A stretch of 64,000 nucleotides of DNA, from NCBI GenBank assembly GCA_944323615.1, contig CALUTG010000003.1, positions 19,862-83,861 of the forward strand, in the 5' to 3' direction. Under the pieces are notes generated by a model. It did not search any database and was not told the origin of the DNA. It saw only the letters and a program-made list of their open reading frames with translations. Positions 15,632 to 24,498 of this stretch are shown in pieces. Both the position numbers and the translations under genes were made by a program. The stretch comes from Candidatus Gastranaerophilales bacterium (lineage in GTDB: Bacteria > Cyanobacteriota > Vampirovibrionia > Gastranaerophilales > Gastranaerophilaceae). Within the stretch, counting starts at the first letter, position 1; every line of letters starts with the position of its first letter.

Positions 15632-16132
15632 ATGAATTTAGTGCAAAATAGACTTACTATTGATGCGGAAGCAATTAAGACAGTGGATCCGGCACCGAAA
15701 TATAATATCGGGGCAGAAATCGCGGTCGCTGTTGACGGGGTATCTCAAGCAACTGTTTACAAATATGTGAAAGCAGCGGCAAAGCTTACTCAGTATGCAC
15801 CTTGTGTATTAGAACAAAAAGCCGCAGGTATTGAAACCGCTGCTCCTGCAACTTCAACCGTTGCAAAGCTCGTTGGCATACCTCAGGTTGAAATCCCTGC
15901 AGGTTATTATGGGTTTGTAGCTGTTGAAGGGCCTTGTACGGCAGCTGCAGGAACTGTTGCCGCAGGAGATACGCTTGAAGTTCTTAACAGAGGAACGACT
16001 CTTACTGTAGACGGTTCAACAGGTTCTCCTGCTGAAACCGCTGCCACTGTTGCTGTAGCCGTAGAAGCTCCGCAGGGCGGAAATGCTCCTGTTGTTCTTT
16101 TAGGGAAAAGAGTTACAATAGCGGCATCGTAG
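15632..16132 (+). CDS. Probable head decoration/stabilisation protein
   Basis: 166 residues, rich in Ala, Val, Thr and Gly, mostly beta-strand (AEIAVAVDGVSQATVYKYVK; AAAGTVAAGDTLEVLNRGTT). Size, composition and position directly after the capsid gene match capsid-binding decoration proteins. Clear GGAAAGGAG ribosome site. No catalytic motifs. Confidence 0.65.
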   Translation: MNLVQNRLTIDAEAIKTVDPAPKYNIGAEIAVAVDGVSQATVYKYVKAAAKLTQYAPCVLEQKAAGIETAAPATSTVAKLVGIPQVEIPAGYYGFVAVEGPCTAAAGTVAAGDTLEVLNRGTTLTVDGSTGSPAETAATVAVAVEAPQGGNAPVVLLGKRVTIAAS

Positions 16133-16137
16133 GTTAG

Positions 16138-16215
16138 GTGATTGAGTGACTTTTTGGGGATGGTTAACGCCTCACCCCGCCCCTCTCCTTTTAGGAGAGG
16201 GAGAAGTCACTGCCA
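16138..16215. repeat. REP-like palindromic element, copy 2
   Basis: An 8-bp hairpin CCCTCTCC-TTTTA-GGAGAGGG (16181-16201) lies inside an outer GTGACTT/AAGTCAC pair (16146-16152 with 16204-16210). It is preceded by CTCACCCCGCCC. The arrangement recurs at about 1079-1128 and, inverted, at 46473-46500. Confidence 0.5.
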
Positions 16216-16233
16216 CAAAAAAGGAATATAAGA

Positions 16234-16581
16234 ATGAATACTTTAAAACTCGATATATCAGAGCTTGAAATAGGTGAAAACCAGGTCGAAATTTCTCAAA
16301 GGAACTACGACAGATACTTTGACTATAACGAAACCTGCAAAACCTCTGTTATACTACAGCCTAATTCAAATTATAAAAATATTGCTTTCTCTGAGGTTAC
16401 AAGCCCGTTTGCGCTCATTGTTACATCTGACAAGCTTATCAATACAAGAATTAACGGTTTTGAGATTACTAATACCCAAATCGTAGTTTTAAATACCGCA
16501 ATTCAAACGGTTGAAGTTGCAAATGTTGACCTCGAAGAGGCAAATGTTAATATCTTTATTTGGGGAAATGAGAGGGGGTAA
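16234..16581 (+). CDS. Small beta-rich phage structural protein
   Basis: 115 residues, beta-rich (LKLDISELEIGENQVEISQR; FALIVTSDKLINTRINGFEI). It lies between the decoration and connector genes and its stop touches the next ATG. It may be a head fibre or head-completion protein. Not assigned to a family. Confidence 0.55.
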   Translation: MNTLKLDISELEIGENQVEISQRNYDRYFDYNETCKTSVILQPNSNYKNIAFSEVTSPFALIVTSDKLINTRINGFEITNTQIVVLNTAIQTVEVANVDLEEANVNIFIWGNERG

Positions 16582-17514
16582 ATGTCATATACTGTAAGAG
16601 ACGTTATAGAGCGTATTAGGTTTAATACAGCTACTGAAAATCAGCTTATTGGCAAAAGTTCTAATGAGCTTTTTTCTAATAAAAATATTGTTGCTCAACT
16701 TAAATTTGCACTCGATGATTACGCTAAATATACCAAGGCTCTACAGGCCATTTACTCACTTCCTGTAGATTCAGAGGTGTCCGCTATTGATGAGCCGCCG
16801 GGAATCCTCAGAAGCGAGGGGATAAGATTTCTGGTTTGGTTTATCAACGGGTACGCTTATCCTTTAAATGAACAAAACTTAAATAATACTTACGGTAACT
16901 TTCCGACTCCGATTCAAGGGCTGCCTAAATGGTACAATTACTGGAACGATACAATTACTTTTTATCCCCAAAACGGAAACGGGTTTAATACTACCTGTCT
17001 AAAAAACGACCTAAACCTTGATGACACTGTGGTTTGTGTTCAAAATACAAACGGTTTTCCGCCAAAAAACGGCAGGATAACGGTAGGAAAAGAAAAGATT
17101 AAGTACGAGTATAAAGATGGTAATCATTTTTACAATTGTACAAGAGGTATTGAGAATACAATTGTGGATGTGCACAATTACGGAGAATGTGTTTTAGAAA
17201 ACAATGTGTGGATATATTATCACACTCTGCATTTTGATATTCCGGTTAATCCTGACGACACGATAAAAGATTCTGATCTTAATAAAAAATTACTTGTGGT
17301 GGATGAACACATTGAAATTATTTGCGATTACGCAAGCTACAAGCTTTTATCTAAAGTTGATGCGGAAAGAGCCGCTCATTACAAGGTTAATTTCTCTGAC
17401 TGGTTGAAAGAAGCTAAGCGCGACATCATTAAGGGAAGAAGCAGAGTCACTAAAACAAGCTTTATAAGACAAGCCTTTGAATTTGAAAAGGAGAGTGCAT
17501 ATTGGGGAATGTAG
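16582..17514 (+). CDS. Head-tail connector/adaptor protein
   Basis: 310 residues. The helical N-terminal half (TVRDVIERIRFNTATENQLI, then VAQLKFALDDYAKYT) and helical C-terminal half (DYASYKLLSKVDAERAAHYK) flank a beta insertion (NGFPPKNGRITVGKEKIKYE). In P22-like order the gene after the capsid set encodes the gp4-like adaptor that seals the portal. Assignment follows order and architecture, not a signature. Confidence 0.6.
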   Translation: MSYTVRDVIERIRFNTATENQLIGKSSNELFSNKNIVAQLKFALDDYAKYTKALQAIYSLPVDSEVSAIDEPPGILRSEGIRFLVWFINGYAYPLNEQNLNNTYGNFPTPIQGLPKWYNYWNDTITFYPQNGNGFNTTCLKNDLNLDDTVVCVQNTNGFPPKNGRITVGKEKIKYEYKDGNHFYNCTRGIENTIVDVHNYGECVLENNVWIYYHTLHFDIPVNPDDTIKDSDLNKKLLVVDEHIEIICDYASYKLLSKVDAERAAHYKVNFSDWLKEAKRDIIKGRSRVTKTSFIRQAFEFEKESAYWGM

Positions 17515-19367
17515 ATTCTATACAGTCATTTGAATTTAAAGGAATGAGAACCGACCTCGGCGATAAACTCCTCCCTGTGCAGTATTTTAGGGATGTAGTT
17601 AATTTTAACGAGGATGATATTATCGGAGCAAACAAGGTTCTTGCGCCTATTGCTATCAACAGCGCTCAGTATGTCGAAGGAAAATCCATTGACGGAATAT
17701 ACGGGTTTTCTTATCTTAACTCTGAAAATAAGCTCCAAAATGAGCGTGTTATAGTAACCGGCGGCTGCATATTTTCTCAAGTCGGCTCTAAAACCAGGCA
17801 GATTTATGAGGGATTTGAAGAGGGAATCTGCGACTTTGCTTTCCTTAATGACAAGCTGTTTATTACTAACGGAAAGCATTATCCGCTTGTTTACAATGGA
17901 GTTAATGTCTGGGAAATGGGTGCGCCTGAGGCAACTATCACAGACCAGAACGGAGGTCTAAACGGTACTTATCACTGGGAAGTTACCTATGTTACAGCAG
18001 GTGGAGAAGAAAGGATCGGGACCAGTTCAAATATACTTCAGGTTCAAGGGAAAAGTGTTCTCCTCTCACTGCCTATTGGATACGAAGGAGTAACTGCCCG
18101 TAAAATCTACAGAACAAACGGCGAAAATGAAGAATTAAGGCTTGTCGCGGAAATAGACGATAACGAAACCTTAACTTATACTGACAATTTAGATGATGAG
18201 TCAAGAACTAACGCTATAATCGATATTAACAACGAGTGCCCTAAGCCGTATTTTCTTGAAACTACAAACTTCCGCCTTGTCGGATGTGTGGCCGACAAAT
18301 ATCCAACTCAAGCATGGGTAGGAGACCCAAATGTAGAAATGTTTGACGGAGCTAATTTTACTGACGTGTCAAACAGAACAAAAGACAATTCCAGGCTCAC
18401 AGGCATGAAAAGGGATTACGATAAAATAATTATCGCTTCTCAAAAACAAGTCTATATTCTTGATGTTTCTAACGCTGATATGACCACTGTAACAGAAACA
18501 AGAGCCAATGTCGGATGTCTGAACGGACATTCAATGGTTAGAATTCCTTCTGATGTCGGCTTCGATGGAGGAATTATGTTTCTTGCTTCCGACAAAACAA
18601 TAAGGCTTTTTAACGGTAATTTCGCTCAGCCTGTCGCTACATCTCTGGACAACCTCAGGACAGACAACTTTGGACAGCCTATCAAAACTTTGCTTGAAAA
18701 ATCAACAACCGATCAAACCGTTATGTTCGGTGAATACTATAATTTCAAGTACCATTTGATTTTTGGCTCTATTATCCTTGTATATGATATTAGAACGGGC
18801 TCCTGGTTTACTTATGATTTTCTTGAATCAACTCTGAGCGGTGATTTTTCTCCGGAATCTTATAATCCGGATTATTTCCTTGCAGGTTATGACACAAACG
18901 CTTTCTTTAACGTATTTTCTGTTATCGATAACCTGTTTTACGTTGGAAGAAGAGACTGCAGTTTTATTGAAAAGATGTACTCTTCCAATGAATATCGCGG
19001 GAAAAAGGTTAAATCTAAGTTGGAATTCCCTTTTTGGGGAACAAGCGAAGAGCTCAAATATTTTAAAGAAATTCACATCTACTATCAAAGAAATTCAGAT
19101 GTAGATTTTACTGTTTCTATTAACCTTGATAACGGCACAACATTAAAAGATGTTTGGGTACAGGATGATTCCGGAGGAGATTACGACAGTAGATATTTTG
19201 GTAAATATTACTACGAATCTCAAAACGATAGCGAAGATTATAGGGTTATTTACGTTAACAAGTACGCAAACTGGCTCAAGGTTACTATTGAGTCAAACGA
19301 CAAGCCCCTGAATTTTAGGGGAATGAGAATTTTGTACCAAAAAGTATCTAATAAGGAGGTAGCATAA
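17502..19367 (+). CDS. Tail nozzle-like protein (P22 gp10 / T7 gp12 type)
   Basis: 621 residues starting with TTG at 17502, chosen because AAAGGAGAG lies 8 bases upstream and the previous gene's end overlaps by 13 bases. The N-terminal FEFKGMRTDLGDKLLP is followed by repeated beta blades (ICDFAFLNDKLFITNGKHYP; LTGMKRDYDKIIIASQKQVY; IMFLASDKTIRLFNGNFAQP), a propeller-like pattern seen in short-tail nozzle proteins. It would extend the tail below the connector. This supports podovirus morphology. Confidence 0.75.
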   Translation: MGNVDSIQSFEFKGMRTDLGDKLLPVQYFRDVVNFNEDDIIGANKVLAPIAINSAQYVEGKSIDGIYGFSYLNSENKLQNERVIVTGGCIFSQVGSKTRQIYEGFEEGICDFAFLNDKLFITNGKHYPLVYNGVNVWEMGAPEATITDQNGGLNGTYHWEVTYVTAGGEERIGTSSNILQVQGKSVLLSLPIGYEGVTARKIYRTNGENEELRLVAEIDDNETLTYTDNLDDESRTNAIIDINNECPKPYFLETTNFRLVGCVADKYPTQAWVGDPNVEMFDGANFTDVSNRTKDNSRLTGMKRDYDKIIIASQKQVYILDVSNADMTTVTETRANVGCLNGHSMVRIPSDVGFDGGIMFLASDKTIRLFNGNFAQPVATSLDNLRTDNFGQPIKTLLEKSTTDQTVMFGEYYNFKYHLIFGSIILVYDIRTGSWFTYDFLESTLSGDFSPESYNPDYFLAGYDTNAFFNVFSVIDNLFYVGRRDCSFIEKMYSSNEYRGKKVKSKLEFPFWGTSEELKYFKEIHIYYQRNSDVDFTVSINLDNGTTLKDVWVQDDSGGDYDSRYFGKYYYESQNDSEDYRVIYVNKYANWLKVTIESNDKPLNFRGMRILYQKVSNKEVA

Positions 19368-19997
19368 ATGGTAGCGCCAGCATTAGTAGGAGCAATTGCT
19401 GACAAAGGAGTCCAAGCAATAAAAACTGGTTTAAAAAACTGGCAAGACTCCCAAATAGCAAAAGCGTATCAGCAATATTTAAATGGAATCATAAACAATA
19501 TGGGGTCTGCTCTTGAAGGTAGAGCTGAGAAGTATGATACTAAGCTGCAGAATATGTTCAATGAGGCTGAACCGCAATTCTTAACAGAAGCCAATACTCA
19601 GCTTCCTGAACTTGGGCAACTTGTTCAAGACATTTCAGACGAAGCGGCAGAATCTCAAAGACAGAACCGTAAACAGGTTCAAGCAGAACTAGCTCAACAA
19701 GGGGTAAGAGGCGGTCAGGCTGCCATTCTTGCCAATAGAGCTACAGGAGAACTTAACAGAGACTTACAGAGAGATATTAATAAAAGCGTTTATGATGAAG
19801 CTCTCAATAGACAAAATTCAAGGCTTAATTATTATAATCAAAAATCCTTAACTCCTTGGACAAGTATGTCAGGTGCCTATTCCAGCTCTTTAACAGGGGC
19901 TAATAATGCTCTCTCTTATGCTCAGGGAAATGTTTATCAAAATGCGTATAATAATGCAATGAACAATTATGGAAGAACGAAATTTAAAATATTTTAA
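19368..19997 (+). CDS. Helical virion protein, probable DNA-ejection protein
   Basis: 209 residues. A small Ala/Gly-rich start (VAPALVGAIADKGVQAI) is followed by long helices with many Gln, Glu and Arg (QRQNRKQVQAELAQQGVRGG). This resembles the first of the three internal head proteins (gp7/gp20/gp16-like) of P22-type phages or T7 internal proteins. Strong AAGGAGG site. Role inferred from order and composition. Confidence 0.6.
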   Translation: MVAPALVGAIADKGVQAIKTGLKNWQDSQIAKAYQQYLNGIINNMGSALEGRAEKYDTKLQNMFNEAEPQFLTEANTQLPELGQLVQDISDEAAESQRQNRKQVQAELAQQGVRGGQAAILANRATGELNRDLQRDINKSVYDEALNRQNSRLNYYNQKSLTPWTSMSGAYSSSLTGANNALSYAQGNVYQNAYNNAMNNYGRTKFKIF

Positions 19998-20013
19998 TTA
20001 GAGGATAGCAGCA

Positions 20014-21087
20014 ATGAATTTTTTACAACCGAAAGGATCAGTACAAAAAAATGACAACAAGGCTTTGATTGATGCTCTTGCAAAGCAAAATACTATAGCC
20101 GCACTAGACGCAGATACGCAAAAAAATGATATAAAAGAGGCTTTAAAAAATGCAACAACACAAGCTTTGCTAGAAAATATAGAGTCTCCTGTTGCAGTGC
20201 CAAAGATAACAACTCTAAAAGATGTTTTAACTTCGGATAACAGGATGGGATCTCTGGCCGATTACATTTCTACCAACCCTGATTTTGCAGGGCTTGTTGG
20301 CGGTTTAATTGGCGGTTCAACCTGGGATAATAAAGGGGATCAGGTATATGGCGGGGATATAATGTCACGTGAAACGGAATCCAGATTTAATAGAGACAGA
20401 GATGTTGCTCTTGCTCAACAAAAACAGCAAAACGACCTTGCCGACGGAATTTATAAAGAGTTTAATGATATGGATGTCGCACAACTGCAAAATGACTTAG
20501 CAAGAGAGAAGATGGCTCAAGATGCCGAACAGTTTAATCAGAGACTAGCCTTGGATAGGGAAAGCATGAGAATGGGGAATGCTCTTGCACAGCAGAGATT
20601 AAATGAAGCAATAAGACATAACAGAGCTATGGAGTCAGGCAACACCACTAACGGAACAAACTCTACACGAGATTTGCAAGAACTCAAAAATCAATTAGAT
20701 AGTTTTTCTTCAAGTTTCGATAAAGTCGACAATCCTTATAGATATCGTATAGCAGGAGGAGTAAGCAATAAATTAAATACTCTTAGCAATGAAGAAGCAA
20801 ATTTTAATGCACAACGGACACTATTATTTAATCAAGTTGCAAGAAAATTAGGCGGTGAAAAGGGTGTTTTATCAGATCAGGATATTAAAAGAATAGATGA
20901 CTCTTTGCCTAAGTTATCAGACACAAAAGCTCAAAAAATGGCAAAAATGGAATCCATTTATAATCTTCTTGACATAAGGGCCGGTAATTCTATCGGCACA
21001 TCATATAATTCAGCCAAACAAAATTCAGGCCTAAAAGTTGACAAATCAGCAATACAAGCAGAAATGAAGCGTAGAGGTTTAAAATAA
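20014..21087 (+). CDS. Helical internal virion protein
   Basis: 357 residues, charged and helical in the middle (LQNDLAREKMAQDAEQFNQR), with a Gly-rich hydrophobic patch near residue 90 (FAGLVGGLIGGSTW). Second of three consecutive likely ejection proteins. The next gene starts one base after its stop. No catalytic motif found. Confidence 0.6.
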   Translation: MNFLQPKGSVQKNDNKALIDALAKQNTIAALDADTQKNDIKEALKNATTQALLENIESPVAVPKITTLKDVLTSDNRMGSLADYISTNPDFAGLVGGLIGGSTWDNKGDQVYGGDIMSRETESRFNRDRDVALAQQKQQNDLADGIYKEFNDMDVAQLQNDLAREKMAQDAEQFNQRLALDRESMRMGNALAQQRLNEAIRHNRAMESGNTTNGTNSTRDLQELKNQLDSFSSSFDKVDNPYRYRIAGGVSNKLNTLSNEEANFNAQRTLLFNQVARKLGGEKGVLSDQDIKRIDDSLPKLSDTKAQKMAKMESIYNLLDIRAGNSIGTSYNSAKQNSGLKVDKSAIQAEMKRRGLK

Positions 21088-21088
21088 T

Positions 21089-22630
21089 ATGGTAGATTAT
21101 TCTAAATTATCCAACAATGATTTGATAGCGTTAAGCAATGGCGATTATAAAGCTCTTTCTGATGAGGGGTTGAAATTACTGGCTGGGAATACAGTTTTGA
21201 ATAAAAAAGGCATAAATTTAACACCAAGCGGAATTGCTAATAATATTGGAGCTACTATTGGTGCTGGATTAGCAGCCCCCATAGTCGCAGCCAAAGAAGG
21301 TAAAACTCTGAAAGAAAGTTACGATACCGCAAATAAAAGAGCTTCTCAAGCAAGGGAAAATGACAAAATCGGAAAAGTCCAAGATTTTCTAACCGATTTA
21401 GCCGTCTATGGAACTATCCCACAAATAAGAGGAACGAGTACTCTCGGAAAAGCCGGAGCCTTTGCTGGTAATGCTGCAATTCAGGGAGGCTTGCCCGGTC
21501 TACTTGAGGGAATTAAAGCCGGAGAAAATCCACTTGCGGGTGCTGGCATGGGTACTAGTGTTGCAGCAGGTTTACAGGCAATCCCAATTATAGGAAAAGG
21601 TTTGGGAAAGGCTGCGCAGCTGGCTCCAATTGCTACAAAAACTATTGGAAGAATTAAACCGGAAACACTTAAACAGGTCGTAAAACCTAACAGTAAAGCT
21701 CTGGACTTAACGGAAGACGAAGCCCAAAGATTACTAATGAATACCACCGAGCGGGTTCAACATGATTATCAAAACTTATTAGATAAAGCCGGTGAAAAGG
21801 TTCAAGAAGCTACGTTAAGATTACCGGAAAATAGAGGAGTGCCCGCATCTACTCTTAAAAATATATTAAATGATATTTATGAGGGTTACTCCACAAGCGG
21901 AGACAAAGCTCTTAATGTTGCTTATAACAAAGCCGGTAAAATATATAATCAGATAACAGATCTTATCGATAAAGCCTCTGACCTCCAAGAGGTGGGAAAC
22001 GTTAGCGCTCCAAAGCTCAATGATCTTATTAAAAATGTTAAATCTTTCAATATTAAATGGGATGACCCTAACGCCCAAACAGTAAACACAATTCTTAAAC
22101 AGATTTACGGAAATTATACAAGAAGATTAAGTAATCTCTCACCGGAACTTAAAGCTGCTAATAAAGAGTTTTCAAAATTAGCAAACTTTGAAGACAACGA
22201 AGGAGTAAGAAGAATTCTACAGCCAGCCAAAGAAGGAGATTTGGATATACCTTCCAGTGCGCTTAGAAATTACAATTCAACCATCACCAAAGGTAATTCA
22301 AACAGAAACATACAAGACCTTGAAAATATACTTGTGGAAAATGGAAGTCAGCCTTTTCTTAATGATATAGATGATGTTAACGCAGCAATGGATTTATTGA
22401 ATATTAAATCAACAGGGGATTCCGCTAAAGCTAATATATTAACAGAACTTACAAAACCTGTTTTAAAAGCAGCAAGATGGGTAAATCAAAAAGGAATTCC
22501 AGAAAAAGTTAAACAACTTAATAACAATGCTGCAGGTTTAAGAGAATTACTTTCAAGAATTACAATCCCGACTGCTTCTATGGGGGCTGCAAAAACTCTT
22601 TATGGCGGGATTAGTTATGATGAATACTAA
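21089..22630 (+). CDS. Large internal virion protein with membrane-active-like segment
   Basis: 513 residues. The N-terminal third has glycine-rich amphipathic/hydrophobic stretches (IANNIGATIGAGLAAPIVAA; AGAFAGNAAIQGGLPGLLEG). The rest is helical. Proteins of this sort (P22 gp16-like) enter the host envelope during DNA delivery. It is the last of the three internal protein genes, just before the tail fibres. No lytic enzyme domain recognised. Confidence 0.6.
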   Translation: MVDYSKLSNNDLIALSNGDYKALSDEGLKLLAGNTVLNKKGINLTPSGIANNIGATIGAGLAAPIVAAKEGKTLKESYDTANKRASQARENDKIGKVQDFLTDLAVYGTIPQIRGTSTLGKAGAFAGNAAIQGGLPGLLEGIKAGENPLAGAGMGTSVAAGLQAIPIIGKGLGKAAQLAPIATKTIGRIKPETLKQVVKPNSKALDLTEDEAQRLLMNTTERVQHDYQNLLDKAGEKVQEATLRLPENRGVPASTLKNILNDIYEGYSTSGDKALNVAYNKAGKIYNQITDLIDKASDLQEVGNVSAPKLNDLIKNVKSFNIKWDDPNAQTVNTILKQIYGNYTRRLSNLSPELKAANKEFSKLANFEDNEGVRRILQPAKEGDLDIPSSALRNYNSTITKGNSNRNIQDLENILVENGSQPFLNDIDDVNAAMDLLNIKSTGDSAKANILTELTKPVLKAARWVNQKGIPEKVKQLNNNAAGLRELLSRITIPTASMGAAKTLYGGISYDEY

Positions 22631-22648
22631 TAAATAGGAGGATATAAT

Positions 22649-23638
22649 ATGGCATTGCCTAGTATTTCTGACCTTAAATTATGGGTCGGGACTTTGTTTA
22701 CCAAAGATGATTGGGATTTTAATTTTACGAAAATAGTATCTTGGTTTTCGGATGGAAGCGCCGATTTGGTCGTAAATTCAATAAGGGCAACAAACGGTAT
22801 TGATCTTGACGGCTCTCAATTAACCAATATTGGAACGGCAACCAGCGGTTCTTCCGCGATTAATCTTGACCAAGCTCAAACCCTTTTGAATAGAACAAGT
22901 TACTATTATCCGTTTTCTGTTGCATCAGGAAGGGTTAACAGCAGCGGTAACAGTGCTTTCTTACAGAAAGATTCCGATACACAAGTTACGGTGCTTGCAG
23001 GGAATACTAATCCTGACTTAGTAGTGATTCAGTCTGATGGAACCGTAGAAAGTATTACATCTAATTATATTCTCACTGTTGAAACTGCAGATGGAACATA
23101 TAATATTGTTAAGGAAAAAGAAGGCAGCCCGATTATTACATCTGGGGAGGTTACAATAGGAAAAACGTTTCCTGATTCGCCTAATGCGGGTGATTATTTC
23201 CTTGATAATTCAATTGTTCCATTTGTCGGGTATAAATACAATGCCGAAGGCGGTTGGGTAAATACTCCTTTTTGTCACCTTGGCTATGTTACTAAAACTT
23301 CTGGCAATGCTACAGTATATCCATTTGATTATAATAATAACCGCTTTGATTTAAATGTTTATAATTCAGGAATCATGCTTCCTGATTGGAATAGTTGTAT
23401 AGCAATAGCAAGACCCTCAGATTACACAGTTCCAAGTGAGGGGTATATTTTAATGTGTCCACAAGCTCAAGGTTCAGGTAATTTGATAGTTAATGGAATA
23501 ACACTTACTTTCAAATACAGAGGTCATGAAAATGACAATGCTTCTCAATTAGTACCATTCCCTATGAAAAAAGGAGACATTGTAACTTGTACATGCAATA
23601 TAAATCAAACTTATTTTTTACCTGCAGTAAGAATATAG
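22649..23638 (+). CDS. Tail fibre/appendage protein 1
   Basis: 329 residues. The N-terminus (LPSISDLKLWVGTLFTKDDW) is a likely virion-attachment helix. A coiled/beta stalk follows (SIRATNGIDLDGSQLTNIGT). The final ~85 residues (from YTVPSEGYILMC to FPMKKGDIVTCTC) match the repeated tip domain at the end of the large fibre at 24498. Strong AGGAGG site. Presumed receptor-binding protein. Confidence 0.7.
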   Translation: MALPSISDLKLWVGTLFTKDDWDFNFTKIVSWFSDGSADLVVNSIRATNGIDLDGSQLTNIGTATSGSSAINLDQAQTLLNRTSYYYPFSVASGRVNSSGNSAFLQKDSDTQVTVLAGNTNPDLVVIQSDGTVESITSNYILTVETADGTYNIVKEKEGSPIITSGEVTIGKTFPDSPNAGDYFLDNSIVPFVGYKYNAEGGWVNTPFCHLGYVTKTSGNATVYPFDYNNNRFDLNVYNSGIMLPDWNSCIAIARPSDYTVPSEGYILMCPQAQGSGNLIVNGITLTFKYRGHENDNASQLVPFPMKKGDIVTCTCNINQTYFLPAVRI

Positions 23639-23660
23639 ATTTTTTAGAATAGGAGTTTTT

Positions 23661-24134
23661 ATGATTAAATACGCAAAAATTGTTGATGAAATAACTGGGC
23701 TATGTGAAGTTGGGCTAGGAACTAATAACAAGTTTTACCAGTCAGTAGGGATGACCCAAATGGATGTACAACAATCAGATATAGATGAGAATTGGTACTT
23801 AACCGTTAAATGCCCTATGAAAACAGATGAACAGAAGGCACAAGAAGAAGCTCAAAGGATAGCTATGCTTTCTCTAACCAGAGGTGATGTGTTTAGAGCT
23901 GTTGTAAAATCCAAAGGTGTTACTAAGGCTGAAATTAAAACTTTAATTGAAGCTATGCCGACTACTACTGATGAAGAAAAACTCGCTAAGGAGCTTGCAT
24001 TAATTGATTTTGAAGATTCTTTAAACTTCTATAGAGGGAATCCTCTTATTGACACTATCGGCGCTGCTCTTGGATACACAAAAGAAGAGTTAGATTATTT
24101 ATTTGAACATGGAGAATTTGCAAATGACCTGTAA
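23661..24134 (+). CDS. Fibre partner protein 1 (possible assembly chaperone)
   Basis: 157 residues. Residues about 60-155 (QEEAQRIAMLSLTRGDVFRA ... SLNFYRGNPLIDTIGAALG) are clearly related to the product of 26999-27715 (AERIAMLNLTAADVERAIYK ... NNFYRGNPYIDAVGTILG). Each paralogue follows a fibre gene, the usual position for tail fibre assembly proteins. Function inferred from that pairing. Confidence 0.6.
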   Translation: MIKYAKIVDEITGLCEVGLGTNNKFYQSVGMTQMDVQQSDIDENWYLTVKCPMKTDEQKAQEEAQRIAMLSLTRGDVFRAVVKSKGVTKAEIKTLIEAMPTTTDEEKLAKELALIDFEDSLNFYRGNPLIDTIGAALGYTKEELDYLFEHGEFANDL

Positions 24135-24498
24135 CTGTCTTTGCCCTGAATCTACAATCCTTTGTACGCAGGGTACATCACTGAGTATAACATTTAATTT
24201 CGATACAGATATCAGCACTTTTAAAAGTGCTGATTTTGTTATACGCAAAAATTTTACACAAGAGCCGGTAATTATAAAAACGGTTGAAAATGTAGGAACC
24301 TCTTCAATTACAATAAATTTAACCCCTGAAGATACACGCCTTTTGAACGACTTTAAAAATGGAGAAAATCAAGCTTCCTATATTTGGGGATTTGATTTGG
24401 TTGATGAGGGGGCTAATGTGCGAATTAATGTCTTTCCACAAACAGGTGCTCCTGCACCTCTTTTTATTGTCTACAGACACGTTGCGGAGGTTCAATAA
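24124..24498 (+). CDS. Small Ig-like/BppU-like tail protein
   Basis: 124 residues from ATG 24124, chosen for the GGAG eleven bases upstream; it overlaps the previous gene by 11 bases. The pattern [18 protein letters not shown] ... [16 protein letters not shown] ... [13 protein letters not shown] looks like the N-terminal beta domain of BppU-type baseplate/fibre adaptor proteins. It overlaps the large fibre start by one base (TAATG), suggesting it links that fibre to the tail. Confidence 0.6.
   Translation: MTCNCLCPESTILCTQGTSLSITFNFDTDISTFKSADFVIRKNFTQEPVIIKTVENVGTSSITINLTPEDTRLLNDFKNGENQASYIWGFDLVDEGANVRINVFPQTGAPAPLFIVYRHVAEVQ

Noticed and set aside
21481..21747. Leftward frame opposite the large internal virion protein
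   Set aside because: Ala/Gly/Pro mirror of the Gly-rich coding strand, no ribosome site, wholly inside a better gene.
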